Of a stretch of 64,000 bases of DNA, positions 9,970 through 18,158 are shown piece after piece. This DNA comes from Desulfuromonadales bacterium (GTDB taxonomy: Bacteria; Desulfobacterota; Desulfuromonadia; Geobacterales; Pseudopelobacteraceae), in NCBI GenBank assembly GCA_013349405.1, contig DUZS01000012.1:1-64000 (forward strand), given 5' to 3'. The stretch's first letter is position 1, and each line of letters begins with the position of its first letter. The position numbers and the translations under genes are program-made. The notes beneath the pieces are model-generated. The model saw nothing but the letters and a program-made list of their open reading frames with translations, did no database searches and was not told the origin of the DNA.

Positions 9970-10821
9970 TTACAAACGACGATATATCCGCTCCACCGGG
10001 CAGATGGCAGCAAAAAGATGGCGTACTCCGGCTGTCACTGTTTCAGATTTTCCGAGCACCAGTATACCACCGGTCGGCAAAATGTCTGCAATACCGCGCA
10101 CTATTTTTTCCTGATCATGCCGGGTAAAATAGATGAGAGTGTTGCGACAGAGGACCAACTGGCACGGGTCAAGAGTTTCAACATCCATAAGATTGTGCTG
10201 ATGAAACGAGACCATATTCCGGATTTCAGCTGTTAACTGCAGGCGCTTTCCCTCTGGGACAAAGTAGCGCTCACCGAAGGAGTGCGGAAGGTCCTTCAGA
10301 CGGTCCTCGGTATATTCTGCACGAACAGCAGTCTGTAAAATATCACTGTCAATGTCGTATGCAGCAATCTCTACCGGTGTATGCAGGAGTTGTCGAGAAT
10401 AATACTCACGCAGAATCATGGCCACAGTATAGGCTTCTTCCCCGCCGGCACAGCCGAGACTATAACAGCGAAGCTTTTTCCGTTCGGCAATCGCCTTTTG
10501 AAACAGAGAGGGAAGTATGCCCGTTTGCAGCTTTGCAAACATGGAAGGATTGCGAAAAAAATGGCTTACATGGATGGTTAGCGTCTTCTTGAGGTGATCA
10601 AGTTCCTGCTCGCTTTGCTGTAACAAAGTACAATACTCAGCAGCGTCACTGCAGCGACATGAGCGCATCCGAATGGCAATGCGGCGCTTCATGCAGTTGT
10701 CCTTGTAGATTGACATGCTGAAGCCGCGGCGCATGTTGAGGACCCTGCTGATCTCAGTCAGCGCATCATCACTTATTTCCAGTGAATCCACCAGGGAATG
10801 TCCTGACAAAAGGTGCATCAT
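9970..10821 (-). CDS. cheR: Chemotaxis receptor methyltransferase CheR
   Basis: The 283-residue product has the CheR alpha-helical N-domain and the SAM domain. The latter is marked by HVSHFFRNPSMF near residue 85, YSLGCAGGEEAYTVAMIL near 125-145 (SAM-binding, 'GCATGEE' type) and CRNTLIYF near 230 (the 'CRNVLIYF' motif). It transfers methyl groups from SAM to glutamates of receptors. I chose the ATG at 10821 because an AAGAGG site sits five bases upstream; an ATG eighteen bases earlier is also open. It is first in the cheR-mcp-cheW cluster. A cheB partner is not present in the window. Confidence 0.93.
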   Translation of the reverse strand: MMHLLSGHSLVDSLEISDDALTEISRVLNMRRGFSMSIYKDNCMKRRIAIRMRSCRCSDAAEYCTLLQQSEQELDHLKKTLTIHVSHFFRNPSMFAKLQTGILPSLFQKAIAERKKLRCYSLGCAGGEEAYTVAMILREYYSRQLLHTPVEIAAYDIDSDILQTAVRAEYTEDRLKDLPHSFGERYFVPEGKRLQLTAEIRNMVSFHQHNLMDVETLDPCQLVLCRNTLIYFTRHDQEKIVRGIADILPTGGILVLGKSETVTAGVRHLFAAICPVERIYRRL

Positions 10822-10975
10822 GGTAACCTCTTCATCCACTTTCGCGCGTATTCTTTAGTAGCACGAAGCCGTCTGCGACGCAACCGCTAGAAAAGAGAGG
10901 CATTAAACTCGCCACCGGCATTTCCTTTGGAAAAAATATTGCGGTGCCTTAATAGGCAGTGCTACAGTGCAGACC

Positions 10976-11788
10976 ATGTCTCAGGAACCGGACCACACAT
11001 CTCTGCTGACTGATAGCCCTGTGAATGTCGCAGACAGCGCTGCGCTTCTGCTTGAAGCCCTCACTGCCGACAAGGATCATCTGTTTACTGTCATCCAGAC
11101 GCACCGTGCAGAGGTGCTTCAGGCCGCGCTGCGTAATCCGAACCTGGACTCGAAGCATCTTGGTGCTTTTTTTAAACGTCGGGGAGTTGGCCCTCTTCTC
11201 GCCGCCATCTACGCACACAAGCGGCTTATGGAGTCACATTCTGTCAAAGTGGCTCTGGTTGCTCATCCGGATACTCCGCCTCATATTGCGCAAACGGTGC
11301 TTCCTCTCCTGTATATCTTTGATTTGCTCAAGCTGTGCCACATACCGGGGGTTCCGGCTGACATACATCTCGCCGCAGAACGTAAAATAGTCCAGCAGTT
11401 GCCCACTCAGCCGCTTGGGAACAAGCTGACAATGGCGCGGCGGGGAACTGCTGCAATTGTTGAGGCATTGCTGCGTGAAGGTGCACAGAATATCATAGAA
11501 ATATGTCTTGATAATCCGCATCTGAAGGAGGGGGCGCTGCACCAGTTTCTTACCTCGTCACACGCAACTGCGGAAAATGTCTCACTGGTTGCCCGGAACA
11601 GCCGCTGGAAAAACCGCCCGAATATTCGATTGGCAATCCTTAAAAATCCCCGTACCCCGTTGATCTGGTTCACCCTGTTTCTGCCCGGCCTACCCGCCGC
11701 TACACGGCTCGATCTGCTTGCTTCACCCCGCCTGACGTTTGCTCAAAAAGAGCTTGTCCGAAAGTCCGGATCACGGTCTCCCGCATGA
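10976..11788 (+). CDS. Conserved hypothetical protein with degenerate helical repeats
   Basis: The product (270 residues from the ATG at 10976; a GTG at 10967 is also open) has no signal peptide and is rich in Leu and Ala. A short motif recurs: ALRNPNLDSKHL near residue 53, ALVAHPDTPPHIA near 90, CLDNPHLKEGAL near 178, AILKNPRTPLIW near 220 and LASPRLTFAQ near 250. Such N-P-x-(L/T) units resemble LRV/HEAT-like alpha-helical repeats, which act as protein-binding scaffolds. The last codons overlap the start of the NlpC/P60 gene by four bases, so the two are coupled. I do not recognise a named family and give no function. Confidence 0.7.
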   Translation: MSQEPDHTSLLTDSPVNVADSAALLLEALTADKDHLFTVIQTHRAEVLQAALRNPNLDSKHLGAFFKRRGVGPLLAAIYAHKRLMESHSVKVALVAHPDTPPHIAQTVLPLLYIFDLLKLCHIPGVPADIHLAAERKIVQQLPTQPLGNKLTMARRGTAAIVEALLREGAQNIIEICLDNPHLKEGALHQFLTSSHATAENVSLVARNSRWKNRPNIRLAILKNPRTPLIWFTLFLPGLPAATRLDLLASPRLTFAQKELVRKSGSRSPA

Positions 11789-12711
11789 AGCATTTTTTAA
11801 TTTTTATTATAGCACTTTGTGTTACCCCTCTTTTAGCGGTTGATGCTGCTGAATATGGGGTAACCGTGACTTCAACCCCGGTGTTGAATTCTCCCGATTT
11901 TAAAGGCGTTTTTGGAGGGACGAGCGGGGCGGCTTTGAAGACAGATCGCTGCGGGCAGGTGCGTGAACTCGAGTACATCGCCTTACCGGGTACTGTATTT
12001 ACGATTGTGAAAAAACAACCGTCTGCGTCAGACACTATTTACCAGGTTGAGACTGATGAATATACCGCTCCGGCAGATACCCGACTATATATCGACAGCC
12101 GCTTTTTACGTCCGGCGCGGTCGGCTGTTCCGCCTAGTCGAGCGCCGTTGCCGTCACGTGAAGCAATTGTGTCAGCTCTCACGGCAGCAGTCGGCAGTAG
12201 ATATGTCTGGGGTGGTAACGTTCTCGGCGGCGTGCCTGAGCTCTCTGCATGGTTCTACAAGGGCATTCGAGAGGAGGAAAGAGGCCGACTTACACTGGCG
12301 GGACTTGATTGCTCAGGGCTGCTCTATCAAGCAACCGGAGGTTGGACTCCCCGTAACACAGCTCAGCTGCTCATGTATGGACAAGGTGTTGACATCGCAG
12401 GAAAATCCTCCCGTGATATTTCTAACGTGCTTCTGCCGCTTGATTTGATTGTCTGGAACGGCCATGTCATCATCGTGCTTGATCAGCAGACCGCTATTGA
12501 AAGCCGGCTTGTATGCGGCAAACCGGGAAACGGCGGGGTGGTAATGACGCCATTGTCGCTGCGGATAGCAGAGATAATGCGAACGCGTCACCCTGTAAAC
12601 TCGTGGCCAAGCGGTACAATACAGAAGAATATTTTTATTGTGCGCCGCTGGTATGCCGAACCGCAGACTGTTTCAGAAATTAAATTTCCTCTACCTGTAA
12701 AAAATAATTGA
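11785..12711 (+). CDS. Secreted NlpC/P60-family cell-wall hydrolase
   Basis: The 308-residue product has a signal peptide (MKHFLIFIIALCVTPLLAVDA), an N-terminal SH3-like region (to about residue 110) and a C-terminal NlpC/P60 domain. The catalytic cysteine lies in LAGLDCSGLLYQ (Cys near residue 176) after YVWGGN, and the catalytic histidine is in WNGHVIIVLD. Such enzymes cut gamma-D-Glu/diaminopimelate bonds in peptidoglycan in the periplasm. It overlaps the upstream hypothetical gene by four bases. The -35 box of the tRNA-Glu promoter is embedded in its stop codon. Confidence 0.88.
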   Translation: MKHFLIFIIALCVTPLLAVDAAEYGVTVTSTPVLNSPDFKGVFGGTSGAALKTDRCGQVRELEYIALPGTVFTIVKKQPSASDTIYQVETDEYTAPADTRLYIDSRFLRPARSAVPPSRAPLPSREAIVSALTAAVGSRYVWGGNVLGGVPELSAWFYKGIREEERGRLTLAGLDCSGLLYQATGGWTPRNTAQLLMYGQGVDIAGKSSRDISNVLLPLDLIVWNGHVIIVLDQQTAIESRLVCGKPGNGGVVMTPLSLRIAEIMRTRHPVNSWPSGTIQKNIFIVRRWYAEPQTVSEIKFPLPVKNN

Positions 12712-12736
12712 CTTACATGCAATAGTTGGGTATAAA
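12708..12736 (+). promoter_or_regulatory. Sigma-70 promoter of tRNA-Glu
   Basis: TTGACT (12708-12713), a 17-base spacer and TATAAA (12731-12736) make a near-consensus promoter about 65 bases before the mature tRNA. The -35 box overlaps the TGA of the hydrolase gene. Confidence 0.85.
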
Positions 12737-12800
12737 AACCATCCTTCCCGCGCTTCATGGGCCTGATTCCTTTAATGGAACAGCGCGGCAAGTTTCAAAC

Positions 12801-12878
<78 letters not shown>

Positions 12879-12887
12879 AATTATCAG

Positions 12888-12922
12888 AAAGGTCACTTTT
12901 CTTCGGATTAGTGACCTTTTTT
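12888..12922 (+). terminator. Terminator of tRNA-Glu
   Basis: AAAGGTCAC (12888-12896) pairs with GTGACCTTT (12911-12919), ending in a T-run. It starts ten bases after the CCA end. Confidence 0.9.
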
Positions 12923-13065
12923 CTTTTGCAACTTGATACCCGGTTCCAGATCCTTTACCGAAAACCAAAATTTGTGCTATTTGCCGAATAAGCTGTTGCA
13001 CACGCATAGCAAATAAATTACAGTAACCGCCATTACCATTAATGCATTGGCGGTGGTGTGGGTCT

Positions 13066-14403
13066 ATGAAATTCTACAATCGTGTCAGCGAACTGGAAGA
13101 GCTTGCCAGTCTCCACGAGCAATCGGCATCATCCGGCAGAATGACCGTTATTACCGGTCGCCGGCGGGTCGGCAAGACGATCCTGGCTCTCGAATCGGCA
13201 AAAACATCCAAACACCTCTACCTGTTTGTCTCCCGCAAGGCGGAATCACTACTCTGCCAGGAATACCTTGAAGAGATCCGGCGCATCGGCACATTGCCTG
13301 TCATCGGCGAGATCCGTAACTTTCGCGACATTTTCACTCTGTTGATTGAACTTTCCCGCTCCGAATGCATTACCCTGATCATTGACGAATTTCAGGAGTT
13401 TTTCAGCATCAATCCGGCTGTTTATTCCGAGATTCAGGGTATCTGGGACCGCAACAAAGCAACCTGCAAACTGAACTTGATCTGCATCGGTTCGGTTCAC
13501 TCTCTCATGCACCGCATCTTTCAGGATGCCAAGGAACCACTCTTCGGTCGGGCCGACCGGATCATCTTTCTCAAACCCTTCAGCATCGCTGCTATCCATG
13601 AAGTCCTGACTGATCATGGTCACAGTGACACACCGTCCCTGTTCGACAGCTACGCTATAACCGGCGGACTCCCCAAATATCTGGAGATGCTGGCCGAGAA
13701 CAAGTCACTGACGCATAAGAAGATGCTCGACTTTATTCTCAAGCCGCATTCACCTTTTCTTGCCGAGGGGAAAAACCTGCTGGTGGAAGAGTTCGGCAGG
13801 GAATATGGCACCTACTTCTCCATTCTCGAACTGATTGCCTCCGGCAAAACGGCCCGCAGCGAAATCGAATCGGTTCTGGAAATCCACAGCGGTGCATACC
13901 TGGCCAAACTGGAAGACGAATACGCCCTGATTGCCAAACACCGTCCGATCAACGCCAAACCTGGCGGCAGGTTGCAGAAGTACTATCTGCGGGATAATTT
14001 CCTCAGTTTCTGGTTCCGCTTTATCTACCGCAACCTGTCAGCGATCGAGACCGGCAACTTCGGTTATGTCCGTGAGATCATCGAACGCGATTACGCCACC
14101 TGGTCCGGCAAGATCCTGGAGCGCTTCTTTCACGATCTGTTTGCCGCCAGCGGCAAGTATAACCGGATCGGCAGCTACTGGGAACGAGGCAATAAAAACG
14201 AAATCGACCTGGTTGCGGTGAACGATCTTCGTAAAGTGCTGGTCATTGCCGAGATCAAACGGAACAAATCCCGCATCAGCTTGCCGGCCCTGCAGCACAA
14301 GGCCGAGCGACTGCTGCAGGAATATCAGGGCTATCAGGTTGAGTATCGTGCTCTGGGGCTGGAAGATACGATGGAGTTTTTACCGTCGGGAGTGAAGAGT
14401 TAG
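13066..14403 (+). CDS. Archaeal-type ATPase with C-terminal DUF234 nuclease-like domain
   Basis: The 445-residue product has a Walker A loop (GRRRVGKT, residues 31-38), a Walker B segment (LIIDEFQEF near 108) and a winged-helix middle. Its C-terminal domain carries a PD-(D/E)XK-like pattern: NEIDLVAVN followed by VLVIAEIKR near residue 400. This is the layout of the ATPase-DUF234 proteins that occur in accessory regions of archaea and bacteria. Their role is unsettled; a link to mobile DNA or defence is often suspected. It is the first gene after tRNA-Glu and stands alone. Start chosen at MKFYNR, the family's usual N-terminus; a longer form from 13042 is open. Confidence 0.82.
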   Translation: MKFYNRVSELEELASLHEQSASSGRMTVITGRRRVGKTILALESAKTSKHLYLFVSRKAESLLCQEYLEEIRRIGTLPVIGEIRNFRDIFTLLIELSRSECITLIIDEFQEFFSINPAVYSEIQGIWDRNKATCKLNLICIGSVHSLMHRIFQDAKEPLFGRADRIIFLKPFSIAAIHEVLTDHGHSDTPSLFDSYAITGGLPKYLEMLAENKSLTHKKMLDFILKPHSPFLAEGKNLLVEEFGREYGTYFSILELIASGKTARSEIESVLEIHSGAYLAKLEDEYALIAKHRPINAKPGGRLQKYYLRDNFLSFWFRFIYRNLSAIETGNFGYVREIIERDYATWSGKILERFFHDLFAASGKYNRIGSYWERGNKNEIDLVAVNDLRKVLVIAEIKRNKSRISLPALQHKAERLLQEYQGYQVEYRALGLEDTMEFLPSGVKS

Positions 14404-14454
14404 GGGGTAGCTGCTCATCATTCAATACGTCGCGACAGCTTTCACAACAGTGTT

Positions 14455-14526
14455 CGCGACGATTTGCGACAAAATTAGTTGCAATTCACGACGATTAACG
14501 ACATTATTACTGTCGCTATTCGTCGT
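14455..14526. promoter_or_regulatory. Repeated operator upstream of the Fic gene
   Basis: Three related 15-16-base boxes precede the Fic gene: CGCGACGATTTGCGAC at 14455, CACGACGATTAACGAC at 14487 (32 bases, about three helix turns, later) and an inverted one, GTCGCTATTCGTCGT, at 14512-14526. A further GTCGCGAC palindrome lies at 14429. The shared core is CGACGA-TT/AT-CGAC. The Fic protein has an N-terminal winged helix, so autoregulation is the likely use (inference). Confidence 0.6.
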
Positions 14527-14550
14527 CAATATCAACAGCGAGACTTGAAC

Positions 14551-15948
14551 ATGACTGTTACATTGCTGTCTCCCCAACAAGAAGAGATCCTTGCTTCCCT
14601 TGCCCGTCACCCTGATGGACGTAATAGTGAGAGCATTCGGAACGAACTGAGTTACCCTCCGCACCTGCGTACGGTACAGCGCTGGCTCGCCGAACTGGCG
14701 GCAAAGCGTCATATTGCTGCTATTGGCAAAGGCAAGGCAACGATCTACCGGCTGCTCGCGCCAACTGACATCCGTATGGCTTCACCCGAATCAGAAACAC
14801 CCGGTGCGGAAGAAACCTACGAAACGTACATTCCGCTCTCCGAAGAGGGCCGCGAGATATTCTCCCAGGTTCGTCGCCCACGGGGAGCGCGAACCCCTGT
14901 CGGGTATGAACGCTCATTCCTCGATGCTTATATCCCCAACACAACATGGTATCTGGGTGAGATGACCCGCAAACACCTGCATCGCATTGGTGATACGGGT
15001 GAGCTTAAGCGACCTGCCGGGACCTATGGCCGGGCCATTCTCAACCGGCTGCTGATCGATCTTTCCTGGGCATCCAGCCGCCTGGAAGGGAACACCTATT
15101 CCCGCATCGACACACAAAACCTGATCGAGTTTGGCCGTTATGCGGAAGGGAAGGACGCCCAGGAAGCGCAGATGATTCTCAATCACAAGACGGCCATTGA
15201 GCTGCTGCTTGATGAGGCAGAATCCGTCGGCTTTGATACACATACCTTCCTCAGCCTGCACGGTCTGTTATCAGAAAACCTGATGCCTGGCCCGGACGCC
15301 AGCGGACGCCTGCGTTCCCGGCCTGTCCAGATCGGCGGTTCTGTATTTGTGCCGCTTGCGGCTCCACAACTCATCGAAGAATGTTTCCACGATATACTCG
15401 GAAAAGCTTCTGAAATCGAAGATCCCTTTGAACAGGCGTTTTTCATCCTGGTGCATATCCCCTATCTGCAACCTTTCGAGGACGTGAATAAGCGGGTTTC
15501 CCGACTCGGGTCCAATATCTCGCTGATAAAACATAACCTCTCACCACTGACGTTTATCGATGTGCCGGATCGGGCCTACATCGACGCCATGCTGGGTGTT
15601 TACGAAATGAACCGGATCGAACTGCTCCGAGACCTGTTTGTCTGGGCCTATGAACGATCTACCAGGGAATATGTCCTGGTCCGCAAAAGCCTGGCGGAGC
15701 CTGATCCTATTCGGCTTCGCTATCGTCTACAGTTGCACGAACTGGTAGCGGATATCGTTCGCAACAAGCGGCTGGATATTCTGCAGACAATTGAACAGTT
15801 CGCAGAGAAGCGCATCGACGAGCAAAATCGCTCCGCCTTTGTCGAAATGGTACAGGATGAGATCAAGCGTCTGCATCCGGGGATAATTGCCCGCTATCGC
15901 CTGCGCCCTGCGGAATTTGCGGCGTGGCAGGAGACGAGAAAGTTGTAG
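14551..15948 (+). CDS. Fic-domain protein with winged-helix N-terminus and atypical active site
   Basis: The 465-residue product opens with a winged-helix domain (residues 1-70) and continues into a Fic domain. The inhibitory helix motif (S/T)xxxE(G/N) is present as SSRLEGN near residues 175-181. The active-site loop, normally HPFxDGNGRxxR, reads QPFEDVNKRVSR at residues 307-318: the catalytic histidine is glutamine, and GNGR is VNKR. Proteins with this variant loop form a broad subfamily. Canonical AMP transfer is therefore doubtful. The start was placed at MTVTLL, after the repeated operator. It stands between two ATPase genes in the accessory block. Confidence 0.85.
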   Translation: MTVTLLSPQQEEILASLARHPDGRNSESIRNELSYPPHLRTVQRWLAELAAKRHIAAIGKGKATIYRLLAPTDIRMASPESETPGAEETYETYIPLSEEGREIFSQVRRPRGARTPVGYERSFLDAYIPNTTWYLGEMTRKHLHRIGDTGELKRPAGTYGRAILNRLLIDLSWASSRLEGNTYSRIDTQNLIEFGRYAEGKDAQEAQMILNHKTAIELLLDEAESVGFDTHTFLSLHGLLSENLMPGPDASGRLRSRPVQIGGSVFVPLAAPQLIEECFHDILGKASEIEDPFEQAFFILVHIPYLQPFEDVNKRVSRLGSNISLIKHNLSPLTFIDVPDRAYIDAMLGVYEMNRIELLRDLFVWAYERSTREYVLVRKSLAEPDPIRLRYRLQLHELVADIVRNKRLDILQTIEQFAEKRIDEQNRSAFVEMVQDEIKRLHPGIIARYRLRPAEFAAWQETRKL

Positions 15949-16046
15949 TGCTGATCAAGCTCGTCGGATTCCCGTTTAATTATCGACCTGACTCGTGAAG
16001 ATGAAAAGGTAACAATTGAAAAGCTTAGAGCACTGGAGAGAAATAA

Positions 16047-16286
16047 ATGACATCTGAAACCCACCGACAACTTGCCGACTTTATCTGGAAAATATGCAAT
16101 CTGCTCCGAGGCCCTTACAAGCGTAATGAATATCGCAAAGTTATCTTGCCGCTTACCGTTCTTCGCCGGTTTGACTGCCTGCTTACACCCAGTAAAGACG
16201 CGGTGTTAGAGAAATACCGGGAGATTAAGACCAAGCCTGATACGGTTATCCGTCGTCTACTGGAGGATATAGCGGCAAGAGCTTAA
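16047..16286 (+). pseudogene. hsdM: Remnant of a type I restriction methyltransferase (HsdM N-terminus)
   Basis: The 79-residue reading frame matches only the start of HsdM: LADFIWKICNLLRGPYKRNEYRKVILPLTVLRRFDCLL is the N12-class N-terminal domain. It then stops, whereas an intact HsdM is about 500 residues and has an NPPF catalytic motif. No methyltransferase core, hsdS or hsdR follows; a different ATPase gene starts 120 bases later. It is best read as the stump of a lost restriction system. Confidence 0.75.
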
Positions 16287-16406
16287 AAATATCAGGGAGT
16301 GCATGGAATCAGATTGAAAGCCGGGCTTTAACGAGCCAAAATATGTAGGTATTATTCATTTATCCGTGCTATACTGCGAACAAATACAGCTCAGTTCGGA
16401 ATTTAT

Positions 16407-17714
16407 ATGTTCGAAAGCGTAATTGTCGATCAAAACGCACATTGGGACGGTCCGCTCTATTGCGAGGGAGTTCCCCGTGAAGCGCTTGCCAAAGTAAAAG
16501 AGTACCTTGACATTCCTCATATCATAGCCCTGGTAGGTGTGCGTCGTTCCGGCAAGAGTACACTGGTGCGCCAGGTGATTAATCATCTGATCCGGGACAA
16601 GGGCGTTCCGCCCCGCAATATCCTTTTTCTGAATCTGGAAAACCCTCAGTTCAGTCGCTATCGGAGCGATGTTTCCTATCTGGAACGCGCCTACGAAGAT
16701 TACCTCAAGCTTGTTGCTCCGCAGGGTACCGTCTATTGCTTTCTCGATGAAGTACACTATTTTACTGAGTGGCAGGTGTTTGTAAAAGCCAGATACGAAC
16801 AGCAGCAGATAAAGTTCATCGTTACTGGTTCAAACTCGCATCTGTTGTCATCGGAATTTATAACCCTGCTCTCTGGAAGGGCGCTGCCGGTTGAAGTCTA
16901 TCCGTTTTCGTTCGCTGAATATGCGTGTGCCAATGGTCTGGAGCTTACGGATGCCGTTGCGGTTACGCGGGAACGCAACCGACTGCGCAAACTTTTTGAT
17001 GATTATCTCTGTCAGGGAGGATTTCCGGAAACAACGTCCATCAAGCTATCGGCTACCCAAAAAGAAGTCCTGGTCATGTATGCCCGCAATATTCTTTATC
17101 AAGACATTGCACCGCGCTTCGCGATCAAAAAGGCCGTTGAACTTGAAAATATGTTTTTTTATCTGGCATCGAACATCTCATCGCTTTACAGCTTCAATAA
17201 ACTTGCACCGCTGGTCGGGCTTAACGACAAGACGGTAAAGGAATATATGGGATATTTCAGTGACGCATATCTGCTGTTTACCCTCGATCTATTTGCCTTT
17301 TCGGTCAAAGAGCTGATCAAGAGCCCGAAGAAAATCTATGCCATTGATACCGGCATGGCCGGAGCCGTTGGCTTCAGTTTTAGCGAAAATCGCGGACATC
17401 TGCTGGAAAATCTGGTTTATCTCGAACTGAAACGCAGGGGCAATCAGCTGCACTATTACAAGACGGCCAATGGGCAGGAAGTTGACTTTGCCTGCAGCAG
17501 CAAGGGGAAGATCACAAGCCTGATTCAGGTAGTCCTTGATCTTGGTGATGACAAAACCCGCAACCGTGAATTGCGTGCACTGGTAAAGGCACTTAATGAA
17601 ACAGGTTTGAAGAGTGGCGAGATTGTTACTTACGAGGAAGAAGGTGAACTGAGCGTGGATGGCAAGAATGTCAGGCTGATCCCGGCTTTTCAATATCTCC
17701 TCAACACGCAGTAA
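16407..17714 (+). CDS. AAA ATPase with C-terminal DUF4143 domain
   Basis: The 435-residue product has Walker A (GVRRSGKST near residues 45-53), Walker B (VYCFLDEVHYF near 112), the sensor segment IKFIVTGSNSHLL and SGRALPVEVYPFSF. This is the AAA_14/DUF4143 family. The C-terminus holds NGQEVDFACSSKGKITSLIQV, a degenerate PD-(D/E)XK-like pattern. These ATPases are very common in anaerobes and archaea, usually as orphans, and their role is unknown. It is a different family from the ATPase at 13066. There is no clear operon partner. Confidence 0.85.
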   Translation: MFESVIVDQNAHWDGPLYCEGVPREALAKVKEYLDIPHIIALVGVRRSGKSTLVRQVINHLIRDKGVPPRNILFLNLENPQFSRYRSDVSYLERAYEDYLKLVAPQGTVYCFLDEVHYFTEWQVFVKARYEQQQIKFIVTGSNSHLLSSEFITLLSGRALPVEVYPFSFAEYACANGLELTDAVAVTRERNRLRKLFDDYLCQGGFPETTSIKLSATQKEVLVMYARNILYQDIAPRFAIKKAVELENMFFYLASNISSLYSFNKLAPLVGLNDKTVKEYMGYFSDAYLLFTLDLFAFSVKELIKSPKKIYAIDTGMAGAVGFSFSENRGHLLENLVYLELKRRGNQLHYYKTANGQEVDFACSSKGKITSLIQVVLDLGDDKTRNRELRALVKALNETGLKSGEIVTYEEEGELSVDGKNVRLIPAFQYLLNTQ

Positions 17715-17828
17715 CCGGCTGTTCATATACCATCGTCCTGACTCCCATCGCTCCATTCCATGAAAAAATCAGCGCAATAAAAACTATGGACTATTTTAAG
17801 GCTATTGATTATATTTATCGCATCAAGA

Positions 17829-17840
17829 GTCCTAAATAGG
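17829..17840. promoter_or_regulatory. Small palindrome before hipB
   Basis: TCCTAAATAGGA (five-base arms, two-base centre) lies directly before the hipB start and overlaps the AGG ribosome site. HipB proteins bind palindromes in their own promoter; the classical spacing (TATCC-N8-GGATA) is not matched, so this is only a candidate. Confidence 0.3.
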
Positions 17841-17846
17841 ATGTTT

Positions 17847-18158
17847 ATGCAAAATACTAAAACACCAGAAGAGATGGAAGCTGCCTTCGGGCAGCAGTTG
17901 CGCGATCTGCGCTTGCGCCGGAACATTGATCAGCGCCAGCTGGCCGAGCAGGCGGGTATTGCCCTGAATGCCGTGAAAAATCTGGAAAACGGCAGAGGGG
18001 CTACGCTTACGTCACTGGTGAAGGTGCTGCGCTCCCTTGGGCGGGCTGACTGGCTGGAAACCCTGGCACCGGCAGTTACCATCAGCCCGATGCAGATGCT
18101 GAAGGCAAAACAGCCGCGACAGCGTGCCTCCAAAACCAAAGGTAACGCCAATGCATAA
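17847..18158 (+). CDS. hipB: HipB-like XRE antitoxin
   Basis: The 103-residue product holds an XRE-type helix-turn-helix (QLRDLRLRRNIDQRQLAEQAGIALNAVKNLENGRG, about residues 15-50) and a basic tail (KQPRQRASKTKG). It is the DNA-binding antitoxin of the HipBA pair. Its stop overlaps the hipA start (ATGCATAA at 18151), the tight coupling usual in toxin-antitoxin operons. Start chosen at the ATG at 17847; one at 17841 is in the same frame. Confidence 0.85.
   Translation: MQNTKTPEEMEAAFGQQLRDLRLRRNIDQRQLAEQAGIALNAVKNLENGRGATLTSLVKVLRSLGRADWLETLAPAVTISPMQMLKAKQPRQRASKTKGNANA

Noticed and set aside
14429-14526. Short repeats that might be a CRISPR fragment
   Set aside because: Units are about 16 bases, one is inverted, and spacers are unequal; there is no cas gene. 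A regulator operator fits better.
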